This document shows positions 48,064 through 56,502 of a DNA stretch of 64,000 nt, one piece after another; the first letter of the stretch is position 1, and each line of letters opens with the position of its first letter. Both the position numbers and the translations under genes were made by a program. The DNA is from Streptomyces hydrogenans (GTDB lineage Bacteria > Actinomycetota > Actinomycetes > Streptomycetales > Streptomycetaceae). The DNA lies in the NCBI RefSeq assembly GCF_014656075.1, contig NZ_BNBS01000014.1, positions 1 to 64,000 on the forward strand. The letters run 5' to 3'. The notes beneath the pieces were generated by a model. That model made no database searches and had not been told where the DNA came from. It saw nothing but the letters and a program-made list of their open reading frames with translations.

Positions 48064-49491
48064 ATGCGCCGAGCGAAAATCGTTTGTACCCTTGGGCCCG
48101 CCACCGAAACATACGACCAGATCAAGGCATTGATCGAGGCCGGAATGGATGTGGCCCGCCTCAACCTCAGCCACGGCACCTACGTCGAGCACGAGGAGCG
48201 TTACCAGCGGGTCCGCAAGGCGGCCGAGGAGACCGGTCGCAGCGTCGGGGTCCTCGCCGACCTTCAAGGCCCGAAGATCCGGCTCGGCCGCTTCCGCGAG
48301 GGTCCCGTACTCCTTGAACGCGGCGACGACTTCACCATCACCGTCGAGCCGACGGAGGGCGACCGCCACTGCTGCGGCACCACCTACCCGGGCCTCGCGG
48401 CCGACGTCACCTCCGGCGAGCGGATCCTCGTCGACGACGGCCGGGTCACCCTGGAGGTCACCTCCGTCGACGGGCCCCGGGTGCACACCCGGGTCGTCGA
48501 GGGCGGCATGGTCTCCGACCACAAGGGCCTCAACCTGCCGGGCGTCGCGGTCTCCGTCCCCGCGCTCTCCGAGAAGGACGTCGAGGACCTCCGCTGGGCG
48601 CTGCGCACCGGTGCCGACGTCATCGCCCTCTCCTTCGTCCGCTCCGCGCGGGACATCGAGGACGTCCACCGGATCATGGACGAGGAGGGCCGCCGCCTCC
48701 CGGTCATCGCCAAGATCGAGAAGCCCCAGGCGGTCGAGAACATCGAGGAGATCGTCGCCGCCTTCGACGGCATCATGGTCGCCCGCGGCGACCTCGGCGT
48801 CGAGATGCCGCTGGAGCAGGTGCCGATCGTCCAGAAGCGCGCGGTCAAGCTCGCCAAGCGGAACGCCAAGCCGGTCATCGTCGCCACCCAGATGCTCGAC
48901 TCGATGATCGACAACTCCCGGCCCACCCGCGCCGAGGCGTCCGACGTGGCCAACGCCGTCATCGACGGCACCGACGCCGTGATGCTCTCCGGCGAGACCA
49001 GCGTGGGCCGCCACCCGGTCGAGACGGTCCGCACCATGAGCCGGATCGTCGAGGCCGCCGAGGAGGACGTCCTCGCCAAGGGCCTGCCGCCGCTGACCGA
49101 GCGGAACAAGCCGCGCACCCAGGGCGGCGCGGTGGCCCGCGCGGCCGCCGAGATGGGCGACTTCCTCGGCGCGAAGTTCCTGGTGGCCTTCACCCAGTCC
49201 GGCGACACCGTGCGGCGGCTCTCGCGCTACCGCTCGCCGATCCCGCTGCTCGCCTTCACGCCGGACCCGGCGACCCGCTCCCAGCTCAACCTCACCTGGG
49301 GCGTCGAGACCTTCCTCGGCCCGCACGTCGACTCCACGGACGCCATGGTCGCGCAGGTCGACGAGGAACTGCTGCGCATCGGCCGCTGCGCCAAGGGCGA
49401 CGTCGTGGTGATCACGGCCGGCTCCCCGCCCGGCGTCTCGGGCTCCACCAACCTGGTCCGCGTCCACCACATCGGAGACCCGCTCTCCTAG
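48064..49491 (+). CDS. pyk: Pyruvate kinase
   Basis: A 475-residue glycolytic enzyme transferring phosphate from phosphoenolpyruvate to ADP. Motifs are RRAKIVCTLGPATETYDQIK, ARLNLSHGTY, LADLQGPKIRLG, VIAKIEKPQAVENIEEIV (catalytic Lys) and MVARGDLGVEMPLEQVP, MLSGETSVGRHPVETVRTM. The C-terminal regulatory domain (about 340-475) is present, so allosteric control is likely. The 147-bp upstream region has a perfect-armed dyad and a TAGGCT hexamer (48052-48057) close to the ATG, so transcription may start at or near the start codon. Streptomyces usually carry two pyruvate kinases; this one sits beside the ANTAR regulator. Confidence 0.96.
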   Translation: MRRAKIVCTLGPATETYDQIKALIEAGMDVARLNLSHGTYVEHEERYQRVRKAAEETGRSVGVLADLQGPKIRLGRFREGPVLLERGDDFTITVEPTEGDRHCCGTTYPGLAADVTSGERILVDDGRVTLEVTSVDGPRVHTRVVEGGMVSDHKGLNLPGVAVSVPALSEKDVEDLRWALRTGADVIALSFVRSARDIEDVHRIMDEEGRRLPVIAKIEKPQAVENIEEIVAAFDGIMVARGDLGVEMPLEQVPIVQKRAVKLAKRNAKPVIVATQMLDSMIDNSRPTRAEASDVANAVIDGTDAVMLSGETSVGRHPVETVRTMSRIVEAAEEDVLAKGLPPLTERNKPRTQGGAVARAAAEMGDFLGAKFLVAFTQSGDTVRRLSRYRSPIPLLAFTPDPATRSQLNLTWGVETFLGPHVDSTDAMVAQVDEELLRIGRCAKGDVVVITAGSPPGVSGSTNLVRVHHIGDPLS

Positions 49492-49524
49492 CCCGCGGAC
49501 ACCCGCACGCGACGGCATGCGAAA

Positions 49525-49558
49525 GAACCCCGCTCCCAAGGACTGGGCGGCGGGGTTC
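49525..49558 (+). terminator. Terminator after pyk
   Basis: GAACCCCGC / GCGGGGTTC, a 9-bp perfect stem; the 16-nt loop has further C/G runs that may extend it. Confidence 0.7.
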
Positions 49559-49655
49559 GGGTGCTTCCGGGCGGAGGGGACGTCCTGGGCGGGCCGGTCG
49601 CCGGTCCCCTCACCGGAACGCCTGAGGATCTCATTCCTAGGAATCGAAGGTAATG

Positions 49656-49728
49656 TGCCCCGGGTGGGATTCGAACCCACGCTGGATGGTGTTTGAGACC
49701 ACTGCCTCTACCGCTGGGCTACCGGGGC
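49656..49728 (-). tRNA. tRNA with CAA anticodon (tRNA-Leu by anticodon, class I shape)
   Basis: A complete 73-nt cloverleaf. The 7-bp acceptor stem GCCCCGG / CCGGGGC is perfect, the T arm is GTGGG-TTCGAAT-CCCAC, the D arm contains AGCGGTAGA, and the anticodon loop CTCAAAC gives anticodon CAA, reading UUG. The anticodon stem has one G-U pair. Discriminator base is A and CCA is not encoded. The variable loop is only five bases (CCAGC), whereas leucine tRNAs normally have a long variable arm. The assignment as tRNA-Leu therefore follows the anticodon only. It lies between the convergent end of pyk and the pdtaR promoter. Confidence 0.85.
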
Positions 49729-49843
49729 TTCCTTCGAAACAAAGGCCGATGATCACCCGCCGTGCCCCTACCTTACAGGAGGTGGGTAGGCTCATGGAGA
49801 GCTGTATCCGCCTCGGAACGAGGCCATCGAACGAGGAGCCCGC

Positions 49844-50497
49844 GTGACTGCCCCCGAGTCGCCCCAGCCCGCCGACGACGCCGAAGCGTCCCACGTCCCG
49901 CCGCTGACCACCCGTGTCGTCATCGCCGAGGACGAGGCCCTGATCCGCCTCGATCTCAAGGAGATGCTGGAGGAGGAGGGCTACACGGTCGTCGGCGAGG
50001 CGGGCGACGGAGCCACCGCCGTCGAGCTGGCCCGCGAGCACCGCCCCGACCTGGTGATCCTGGACGTGAAGATGCCCGTCCTCGACGGCATCTCGGCCGC
50101 CGAGAAGATCGCCGGCGAGTCCATCGCCCCGGTCCTCATGCTCACCGCCTTCTCCCAGCGCGACCTCGTCGAGCGCGCCCGCGACGCCGGCGCCATGGCC
50201 TACCTGGTCAAGCCCTTCAGCAAGAGCGACGTGGTGCCGGCCATCGAGATGGCCGTCTCCCGCTTCGCCGAGCTGCGCGCCCTGGAGCAGGAGGTCGCCG
50301 ACCTCAGCCAGCGCCTGGAGACCCGCAAGCTGGTCGACCGCGCCAAGTCGGTCCTCCAGACCCAGTACGGCCTCTCCGAGCCGGCCGCCTTCCGCTGGAT
50401 CCAGAAGACCTCCATGGACCGCCGCATGTCCATGCAGCAGGTCGCCGAGGCCGTCATCGAGGACGCCGAGGAGAAGAAGGCCGCGAAGGGGCAGTAG
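49844..50497 (+). CDS. pdtaR: ANTAR-domain response regulator (PdtaR-like)
   Basis: A 217-residue two-component response regulator. The receiver domain (about 24-140) shows VVIAEDEALIRLDLKE with the acidic pair, the phosphorylation site Asp74 in LVILDVKMPVLDG, LTAFSQRD and the conserved Lys in YLVKPFSKSD. The C-terminal ANTAR RNA-binding domain (about 155-210) reads LETRKLVDRAKSVLQTQYGL then AAFRWIQKTSMDRRMSMQQV. The mycobacterial relative PdtaR (Rv1626) is phosphorylated by PdtaS and acts by transcription antitermination at paired RNA hairpins. No sensor kinase is next to it here. The GTG at 49844 gives MTAPESPQPADD. Confidence 0.9.
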   Translation: MTAPESPQPADDAEASHVPPLTTRVVIAEDEALIRLDLKEMLEEEGYTVVGEAGDGATAVELAREHRPDLVILDVKMPVLDGISAAEKIAGESIAPVLMLTAFSQRDLVERARDAGAMAYLVKPFSKSDVVPAIEMAVSRFAELRALEQEVADLSQRLETRKLVDRAKSVLQTQYGLSEPAAFRWIQKTSMDRRMSMQQVAEAVIEDAEEKKAAKGQ

Positions 50498-50518
50498 CCC
50501 ACCGCCCGCCGCGTACGA

Positions 50519-50559
50519 CGAGGAGGCCCGCCCCGCGCGACGCGGGGCGGGCCTCCTCG
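50519..50559. terminator. Long bidirectional terminator between pdtaR and livF
   Basis: A perfect 19-bp stem (50519-50537 with 50541-50559) with a 3-nt loop CGA lies between convergent genes. Confidence 0.9.
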
Positions 50560-50574
50560 TTGCCGTACGGGACG

Positions 50575-51291
50575 TCAGTCCTCGCCGAGGTACGCCTTGC
50601 GCACCGACTCGTCGTGCAGGAGGTCGCCGCCCGTGCCCGAGAGCACGATCTTGCCGATCTCCATCACGTGACCGTGGTCCGCCAGCGCGAGCGCGGCCTG
50701 GGCGTTCTGCTCGACGAGCAGGATCGTGGTGCCCTGGGCCTTCAGCTCGGCGATGGTCGCCATGATCTTCTGCATCATGATCGGCGAGAGACCCATGGAG
50801 GGCTCGTCGAGCATCAGCAGCTTGGGCTGGGACATCAGCGCCCGGCCCATGGCGAGCATCTGCTGCTCACCGCCGGAGAGCGTGCCGGCCGCCTGCTTGC
50901 GACGCTCGCCCAGGATCGGGAAGAGGTCGTAGGCGCGCTGGACGTCCTTGGCGATCCCGGCGCTGTCCTTCCGGAGGAAGGCGCCGAGGAGCAGGTTCTC
51001 CTCGATGGTCATGCGCGGGAAGATGTGCCGGCCCTCGGGGGAGTGGGCCAGACCCAGCGAGACGATCTTGTGCGCGGGGATCTTGCGGAGGGACTTGCCC
51101 TCGAACTTGATCTGCCCGCCGACCGGCTTGAGGAGCCCGGAGAGGGTCCGCAGGGTGGTGGTCTTCCCGGCGCCGTTGGTGCCGATGAGGGTGACGACCT
51201 CGCCCGCCTCCACGGAGAAGGAGATGCCCTTGACGGCCTCAATCTTTCCGTAGGCGACGCGCAGGTCCTCGACTTCGAGCAGTGCGGTCAT
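50575..51291 (-). CDS. livF: Branched-chain amino acid ABC transporter ATP-binding protein LivF
   Basis: A 238-residue ABC ATPase. Walker A is GTNGAGKTTTLRTLSG, the signature is TLSGGEQQMLAMGRAL, Walker B is LLMLDEPSMGLSP, and the switch His lies downstream in ALADHGHVMEIGK. The LivF type is recognised from GLAHSPEGRHIFPRMTIEEN. It pairs with LivG on the cytoplasmic face to power import of leucine, isoleucine and valine or related amino acids. The ATG at 51291 overlaps the livG stop (ATGA). It is the last gene of the five-gene liv cluster. Confidence 0.95.
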   Translation of the reverse strand: MTALLEVEDLRVAYGKIEAVKGISFSVEAGEVVTLIGTNGAGKTTTLRTLSGLLKPVGGQIKFEGKSLRKIPAHKIVSLGLAHSPEGRHIFPRMTIEENLLLGAFLRKDSAGIAKDVQRAYDLFPILGERRKQAAGTLSGGEQQMLAMGRALMSQPKLLMLDEPSMGLSPIMMQKIMATIAELKAQGTTILLVEQNAQAALALADHGHVMEIGKIVLSGTGGDLLHDESVRKAYLGED

Positions 51292-52349
51292 GCGTCGTTC
51301 TCCTTGCCCGGAGCGGCGTCCTTCGCGGCGTCCGCCGCGTCCGCCGGGGTGTCGTCCTCGGCCGGGGTCCCGTCGGCGGCCGGAGCCTCGTCGGGCGCCT
51401 CGTCGTCCGCCGGCGCCTCGGCCTCGTCGGCCTCGTCCGCCGGCGCCTCGGCCTCGGGGGCCTCGTCCGCGTCGGTCTCCGCCGCCGGAGCCTCGGCCTC
51501 GGGGGTCTCCGCCGCCAGGGCCTCCGCCTTCGGGGTCTCGTCGATCGGCTCGCCGAGGTACGCGGCGATGACCCGCTCGTCGCCCTGGACGGTCTGGCTG
51601 TCGCCCTCGATCAGCTTCTGGCCCTGCACGAGCACGGCGACCCGGTCGCACAGGTTGAAGATGAAGCGCATGTCGTGCTCGATGACGAGCACGGCGATGC
51701 CCATGTCCCGGATGGCGAAGATGAGTTCCTCGGCCGCACGGGTCTCCTGCGGGTTCATGCCGGCGGTCGGCTCGTCCAGCAGGATCAGGCCCGGGTCGCT
51801 CGCGAGCGCGCGGGCGATCTCCAGCTTGCGCTGCTCGCCGTACGGCAGGTTCTTGGAGAGGTGCTGCGCCTTCTCCGCGAGCCCGACGAACTCCAGGAGC
51901 TCCATCGCGCGCTTCTCGGAGGCCGCCTCGGCCCGCTTGAAGCCCGGGCCGCGCAGCAGGGCGGACCAGAGGCCCTCCTTGGTGCGGGTGTGCCGGCCGA
52001 CGAGCACGTTCTCCAGGACCGTCATGTTGTTGAAGAGACGGATGTTCTGGAAGGTACGGGCGATGCCGGCCGCGGTGACCTTGAAGGACTTCGGCGGCAG
52101 GACCTGGCCCTTGTAGCGGACCTCGCCCTCGGTGGGCACGTACAGACCGGTCAGGCAGTTGAAGAAGGTGGTCTTGCCGGCGCCGTTCGGGCCGATCAGA
52201 CCGACGATCTCGCCGCTGTTGACGGTGAGGTTCACGTCGCGCACGGCGGTCAGGCCGCCGAAGCGCATGGTGACCCCGCGCGCGTCCAGCACGGTCTCGC
52301 GGGCGGCCGGCTCCGCGCCGGCCTCGGCCTTGGTGGTGGTCGTCGTCAT
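51288..52349 (-). CDS. livG: ABC transporter ATP-binding protein LivG with acidic C-terminal tail
   Basis: A 353-residue ABC ATPase. Walker A is GPNGAGKTTFFNCLTG, the LivG-type stretch RTFQNIRLFNNMTVLENVLV is clear, the signature appears as NLPYGEQRKLEIARAL, and Walker B is ILLDEPTAGMN. The transporter core ends near LIEGDSQTVQGDERVIAAYL (about 265). Residues about 270-353 are an Ala/Glu/Asp/Pro-rich low-complexity tail with repeated EAPAD- and EAEAP-type units, which is not usual for LivG. It is probably disordered and acidic. A four-base overlap links it to livF, and three bases separate it from livM. Confidence 0.93.
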   Translation of the reverse strand: MTTTTTKAEAGAEPAARETVLDARGVTMRFGGLTAVRDVNLTVNSGEIVGLIGPNGAGKTTFFNCLTGLYVPTEGEVRYKGQVLPPKSFKVTAAGIARTFQNIRLFNNMTVLENVLVGRHTRTKEGLWSALLRGPGFKRAEAASEKRAMELLEFVGLAEKAQHLSKNLPYGEQRKLEIARALASDPGLILLDEPTAGMNPQETRAAEELIFAIRDMGIAVLVIEHDMRFIFNLCDRVAVLVQGQKLIEGDSQTVQGDERVIAAYLGEPIDETPKAEALAAETPEAEAPAAETDADEAPEAEAPADEADEAEAPADDEAPDEAPAADGTPAEDDTPADAADAAKDAAPGKENDA

Positions 52350-52352
52350 GGT

Positions 52353-54209
52353 TCAGGCACCTGCCTTGGCGGGCGTCGCGGCGGGCGCCGGCTGCTCGTC
52401 GTGCTCGTGGAACTCCAGCTGACGGCGCTTGTCGGCGACGATGCCCTCCGGACGGAAGCGCATGATCAGCACGAGCGCGACACCGAAGGCGAAGAGCTGG
52501 TACTCGCCCATGAACTGGAGCTTGTTCGGGATGAGGAACAGCAGCGCCGCGCCGACCAGCGGACCGCTCATCGTGCCCATGCCGCCGAGGACGACGGCCG
52601 CGAGCAGGAAGGCGGAGTTGGGCGGGATGGGACCGGCGAAGAGGTACTGCTCCGGGGTCACCGTGTAGGTGACGTGGGCCTGCACCGTACCGGCCAGACC
52701 GGCCAGACCGGCGCCGAGCGCGAAGGCGATCAGCTTCACGCGGAAGCCGTTGATGCCCATCGCGAGCGCGGCGGTCTCGTCCTCGCGGATCGCCACCCAC
52801 GCGCGGCCGATGCGGGAGTCGCCGGAGCGCCGGAAGACCAGCACGACGACCGCCGTGATCAGCAGCATCAGGAAGAAGTAGTTGGCGAAGCGGCCGATGG
52901 TGAAGCCGGCGATGGTGTGCGCCTGCCCGAAGTCGAACCCGAAGAGGTTCAGGTTCGGGATGGACGCGATGCCGTTGGAGCCGTTGGTGATGTCCGGACC
53001 CGAGGTGCCGTCCGTGTTCATCACCGTGATGCGGAAGATCTCACCGAAGCCGAGCGTCACGATGGCGAGGTAGTCGCCGCGCAGCCGCAGGGTCGGCGCG
53101 CCGATCAGGACGCCGAAGACCACGGAGGCCGCGGCGCCGACGAGGATCGCCGCCCAGAAGGGGAAGTGCACGCCGAAGGGCGAGGTCGGGGCGCCCGAGA
53201 CGAGGGCCGCCGCGTAGGCGCCGACGCCGAGGAAGGCGACGTAACCGAGGTCGAGCAGACCGGCCAGGCCGACGACGATGTTCAGGCCCAGGGCGACCGT
53301 GGCGAAGATCAGGATGTAGACGCCGAGCGTCGCGTACTGGTCGTCGGTCTGGGTGAAGGGGAACAGCGCCGCGGCGATGAACGCGCCCGCGATCGTCAGG
53401 TTCTGGTGCTTCGCGGTGAGCTGCGTGACCTGCTTGAGCAGACCCGAGGCGCCGATCGCGGCGAAGCCGAGGCCGGCGGTGATCAGGAAGCCGAGGAACA
53501 GCTCGTCGTACTCGGTGCCGATGCCGTAGGTGAAGACGCTCAGCGCCAGGCCGAGGACGACCGCGATGATCAGGATCTCGACGGCGGTCGGCAGCGGGCG
53601 GAGCTTCTTCACTGGGCGGGGGGCGGAGAAGGTGGCCTTGAAGGAGGCCCAGCCGTTGCCGGCCCGGTGCTTGAACTGGTCCCAGCCGGTGTCCTCCGGG
53701 TCGACCGGCAGCACGGTCGGACGCTTGAAGGGCAGGTCCAGGGCGGCCAGCAGGGTGACCAGGGTGGCCACCGCGAGGACGAAGCCGCCGGGCTCCAGGT
53801 TGACGAGCCCGCCGAGTTCGACGCTGATCGCGATGACGGTGAACCAGGCGGTGCCGAAGGAGGCGAGGGCGCCGAACTTGACCGCGCCGTCGGCGCCGGC
53901 CGGCGTCAGCCAGCCGAGGCCCTTGACCCCGTACGAGGAGAGGGCGAAGAGGACGGTCAGGACACCGAGCAGCAGGACCTGCAGCTGGAGTCCGGCCGGG
54001 TAGCCGTACACGGTGAGGTCGCCCGGGAAGTCGGGGTCCCAGGTCCAGGAGAGGAAACAGCTCGCGACGGTCAGGGCGGCGCCGCCGAGGGTGACGGCGC
54101 GGGCGGTGCGCTCGGGCAGGAGGCCGATCAGGCCGCGGTCCGCGGTCTTCGCGGACTCCGCCGTGGCGGGCGCCTGGGGGTTCTCGGAGATGGTGGTCAT
54201 GGTGCTCAC
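52353..54209 (-). CDS. livM: ABC transporter permease LivM with long N-terminal membrane extension
   Basis: A 618-residue permease, about 200 residues longer than usual LivM proteins. The C-terminal ~380 residues are the conserved LivM domain: YILIFATVALGLNIVVGLAG, DYLAIVTLGFGEIFRI, GRAWVAIREDETAALAMGIN, and the permease coupling region near LAGTVQAHVTYTVTP. The N-terminal ~240 residues contain four or more extra membrane helices (for example TLGGAALTVASCFLSWTW and LLLGVLTVLFALSS) of unknown function. The GTG start at 54209 overlaps the livH stop (GTGA); ATG 54200 is an alternative. A membrane complex with LivH is expected. Confidence 0.93.
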   Translation of the reverse strand: MSTMTTISENPQAPATAESAKTADRGLIGLLPERTARAVTLGGAALTVASCFLSWTWDPDFPGDLTVYGYPAGLQLQVLLLGVLTVLFALSSYGVKGLGWLTPAGADGAVKFGALASFGTAWFTVIAISVELGGLVNLEPGGFVLAVATLVTLLAALDLPFKRPTVLPVDPEDTGWDQFKHRAGNGWASFKATFSAPRPVKKLRPLPTAVEILIIAVVLGLALSVFTYGIGTEYDELFLGFLITAGLGFAAIGASGLLKQVTQLTAKHQNLTIAGAFIAAALFPFTQTDDQYATLGVYILIFATVALGLNIVVGLAGLLDLGYVAFLGVGAYAAALVSGAPTSPFGVHFPFWAAILVGAAASVVFGVLIGAPTLRLRGDYLAIVTLGFGEIFRITVMNTDGTSGPDITNGSNGIASIPNLNLFGFDFGQAHTIAGFTIGRFANYFFLMLLITAVVVLVFRRSGDSRIGRAWVAIREDETAALAMGINGFRVKLIAFALGAGLAGLAGTVQAHVTYTVTPEQYLFAGPIPPNSAFLLAAVVLGGMGTMSGPLVGAALLFLIPNKLQFMGEYQLFAFGVALVLIMRFRPEGIVADKRRQLEFHEHDEQPAPAATPAKAGA

Positions 54210-55135
54210 GCCCTGTCCGCGACGCGCTCGCCGAGCAGACCCTGGGGCCTGGCGAGGAGGACGACGATGAGGAGTACGAAGGCCCAGACGTTGGCCCAGG
54301 ACTGGCCGCCGAGCTGCTCCATACCGGGGATCTGGTCGACGTAGGCGGTCGCCATGGTCTCGGCGACACCGAGGACGAGGCCGCCGATCATGGCGCCGTA
54401 GATGTTGCCGATGCCACCGAGGACGGCGGCGGTGAACGCCTTCAGTCCGAGGAGGAAGCCCATCTTGTAGTCGACGACGCCGTACTTGAGGCCGTAGGCG
54501 ACGGCGCCGACGGCGGCGAAGATGGCGCCGAGGGCGAACGCGATCACGATGATGCGGTCGGTGTTGACGCCCATGAGCTTCGCGGTGTCCGGGTCCTGCG
54601 CCGTGGCCTGCATGCCGCGCCCGGTCCGGGTGCGCATGACGAAGAAGGCGAGGAAGGCCATGCAGACGGGGGCCGCGATCACCAGGAAGACGTCACCGGT
54701 CTGGATGGTGACCGGCCCGAGCTCGATCGGGCCGCCGGGGATCTGCGGGAAGGTGCGCGCGGACTTCGCCTCCGGGTACCAGACCCAGACGGCGTACTGC
54801 AGGGCGAGCGAGAGGCCGATGGCCGTGATGAGCGGGGCGAGGCGCGGACCGCCGCGGAGCGGACGATAGGCGAAACGTTCCGCTCCGACGGCTATGGTCG
54901 TCGCGACGATCACGGCACCGATGATCATGAGGGGCAGAGCCACCCACATGCTGGTGCCGCCGGGCAGGATGAGCCAGACCGTCAGGGCCCCGAAGCCGCC
55001 GGTCATGAAGATCTCGCCATGGGCGAAGTTGATGAGCTGGACGATGCCGTAGACCATCGTGTAGCCGACGGCGACCAGCCCGTACATGGATCCCAGTAGC
55101 AGGCCGTTGACCAGCTGCTGCGGCAGTTCGTTCAC
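54206..55135 (-). CDS. livH: ABC transporter permease LivH
   Basis: A 309-residue polytopic permease. The N-terminus LVNGLLLGSMYGLVAVGYTM and YGIVQLINFAHGEIFMTGGF are signatures of the LivH family; the coupling region RGMQATAQDPDTAKLMGVNT and FTAAVLGGIGNIYGAMIGGL follow. GTG 55135 is chosen because GGAGGACAATGCG precedes it and it gives the typical MNELPQQLVNG start; upstream in-frame codons reach into a hairpin. It lies downstream of livK, separated by 128 bp with an attenuator-like hairpin, and is coupled to livM. Confidence 0.94.
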   Translation of the reverse strand: MNELPQQLVNGLLLGSMYGLVAVGYTMVYGIVQLINFAHGEIFMTGGFGALTVWLILPGGTSMWVALPLMIIGAVIVATTIAVGAERFAYRPLRGGPRLAPLITAIGLSLALQYAVWVWYPEAKSARTFPQIPGGPIELGPVTIQTGDVFLVIAAPVCMAFLAFFVMRTRTGRGMQATAQDPDTAKLMGVNTDRIIVIAFALGAIFAAVGAVAYGLKYGVVDYKMGFLLGLKAFTAAVLGGIGNIYGAMIGGLVLGVAETMATAYVDQIPGMEQLGGQSWANVWAFVLLIVVLLARPQGLLGERVADRA

Positions 55136-55168
55136 CGCATTGTCCTCCGAGACTTTCGACGGATATGA

Positions 55169-55210
55169 CACCGCGCGGGGTGCCGGTTGTGTGCGGCCCC
55201 CCGCGCGGTG
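55169..55210 (-). terminator. Attenuator-like hairpin between livK and livH
   Basis: CACCGCGCGGGG (55169-55180) / CCCCGCGCGGTG (55199-55210), a perfect 12-bp stem with an 18-nt loop. It lies 53 bp after the livK stop on the minus strand. Partial termination here would yield more binding protein than permease. Confidence 0.7.
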
Positions 55211-55263
55211 AAAGGTGGTGCTGAGTTGGGGTGGAGCTGAGGATCAGCCGCCGAAGAGCGTGG

Positions 55264-56502
55264 TCACTCGCCGAAGGAGTCGGACTTGACCGGCGCGAAG
55301 GCGCCGTTCTTGACCTGGTAGACGGTGAGCTGCTTGTTGGTGGTGTCACCGAACTCGTCGAAGGCGACCGAACCGGTCACGCCCTCGAAGGAGACACCCT
55401 GCAGGGCCTCGACGACCTTGGCGCGGGCGTCGTCGGGCAGCTTGCCGCCGTTGCCGTCGACGACCTTCTTGACGGCCTCGATGATCGACCAGGTCGAGTC
55501 GTAGGAGTAGCCGCCGTAGGCCTCGAAGGCCTCCTTGTAGTTCTCGGCCTTGTAGTTGGCCAGGAACTCCTTGGCGGAGGCCAGGGTCTCGATCGGGGCG
55601 CCGACGGAGGTGGCGAAGTCGCCCTCGGCCGCGGTGGCACCGGCCAGCTTGACGTACTCGGGGCTGAAGAGCGCGTCACCGCCGACGACGGTGACCTTGG
55701 CGCCGGCCTCCTTGATCTGCTTGGCCAGCGGGCCGGCGGCCGGGTACTCGCCACCGTAGTAGACGACGTCCGCGCCGGAGTTCTTGACCTGGGTGGCGAC
55801 CGCGGAGAAGTCCTTGGTGTCGGGGTCGATGTGCTGGGTGCCGACGGTCTTGCCGCCGAGCTTCTCCCACTCGCCCTTGAAGGTGCCCGCGAGGCCGGCG
55901 CCGTAGGTCTTCTTGTCGTCGATGATGAACGCCTTGGTCTTCTTGGCGTCATTGAAGACGTACTGGGCCGCGAACGGGCCCTGGATCGCGTCCGTGGTGG
56001 CGGTGCGGAAGTACGACTTGTAGCCGCGCTTCTTGTCGCCGGAGGCCCAGTTCGGGCCCTGGGACAGCGCCGGGTTGGTGTTGGCCGGGGAGACCTGCAC
56101 CAGCTTCGCGTCGTCGAAGACCTTCTGCATGGACTCGGCGACGCCGGAGTTCAGCGGGCCGACCACGCCGAGGACGGTCTTGTCGGCGACCAGCTTGGTG
56201 GCGTTCTGCTGGCCGGCCGACGGCTGGGCCTGGTCGTCCAGGGTCTCCAGCTTGAAGGTGACGCCCTTGACGTACTGCTTCTTGTTGGCCGTCTTGACCG
56301 CGAGGTCGGCGGAGTTCTTGATGCCGAGGCCGAGGGCCGAGAGCTCACCGGTGAGCGGGGCGTCCAGACCGATGGTGACGGTGACGCCACCGCCCTCGCC
56401 CGAGCTGTCGCCGCCCTTGTCGTCGCGCGAACCGCAGGCGGTGAGAGTGAGTGCTCCCGCGGTGACCGCGGTGGTGAGTATGAGCAACGAACGGTTTCGC
56501 AC
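55264..56502 (-). CDS. livK: Branched-chain amino acid ABC transporter substrate-binding lipoprotein
   Basis: A 412-residue periplasmic-binding-type lipoprotein anchored outside the membrane. The signal peptide ends in the lipobox LTAC with Cys23 (ALTLTACGS), a target for the Lgt encoded at 8829-9809. The mature protein shows VTIGLDAPLTGELSALGLGI, LVADKTVLGVVGPLNSGVAE, VSPANTNPALS and AFIIDDKKTYGAGLAGTFKG, typical of Leu/Ile/Val-binding proteins. The GTG at 56502 has GGGAAAGGA upstream. It is the first gene of the liv cluster and probably the most expressed, with the hairpin before livH limiting readthrough. Confidence 0.95.
   Translation of the reverse strand: MRNRSLLILTTAVTAGALTLTACGSRDDKGGDSSGEGGGVTVTIGLDAPLTGELSALGLGIKNSADLAVKTANKKQYVKGVTFKLETLDDQAQPSAGQQNATKLVADKTVLGVVGPLNSGVAESMQKVFDDAKLVQVSPANTNPALSQGPNWASGDKKRGYKSYFRTATTDAIQGPFAAQYVFNDAKKTKAFIIDDKKTYGAGLAGTFKGEWEKLGGKTVGTQHIDPDTKDFSAVATQVKNSGADVVYYGGEYPAAGPLAKQIKEAGAKVTVVGGDALFSPEYVKLAGATAAEGDFATSVGAPIETLASAKEFLANYKAENYKEAFEAYGGYSYDSTWSIIEAVKKVVDGNGGKLPDDARAKVVEALQGVSFEGVTGSVAFDEFGDTTNKQLTVYQVKNGAFAPVKSDSFGE

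Noticed and set aside
51282-54344. A 1020-codon plus-strand frame opposite livG and livM
   Set aside because: Antisense GC-bias artefact with no conserved motif; liv genes explain the region.
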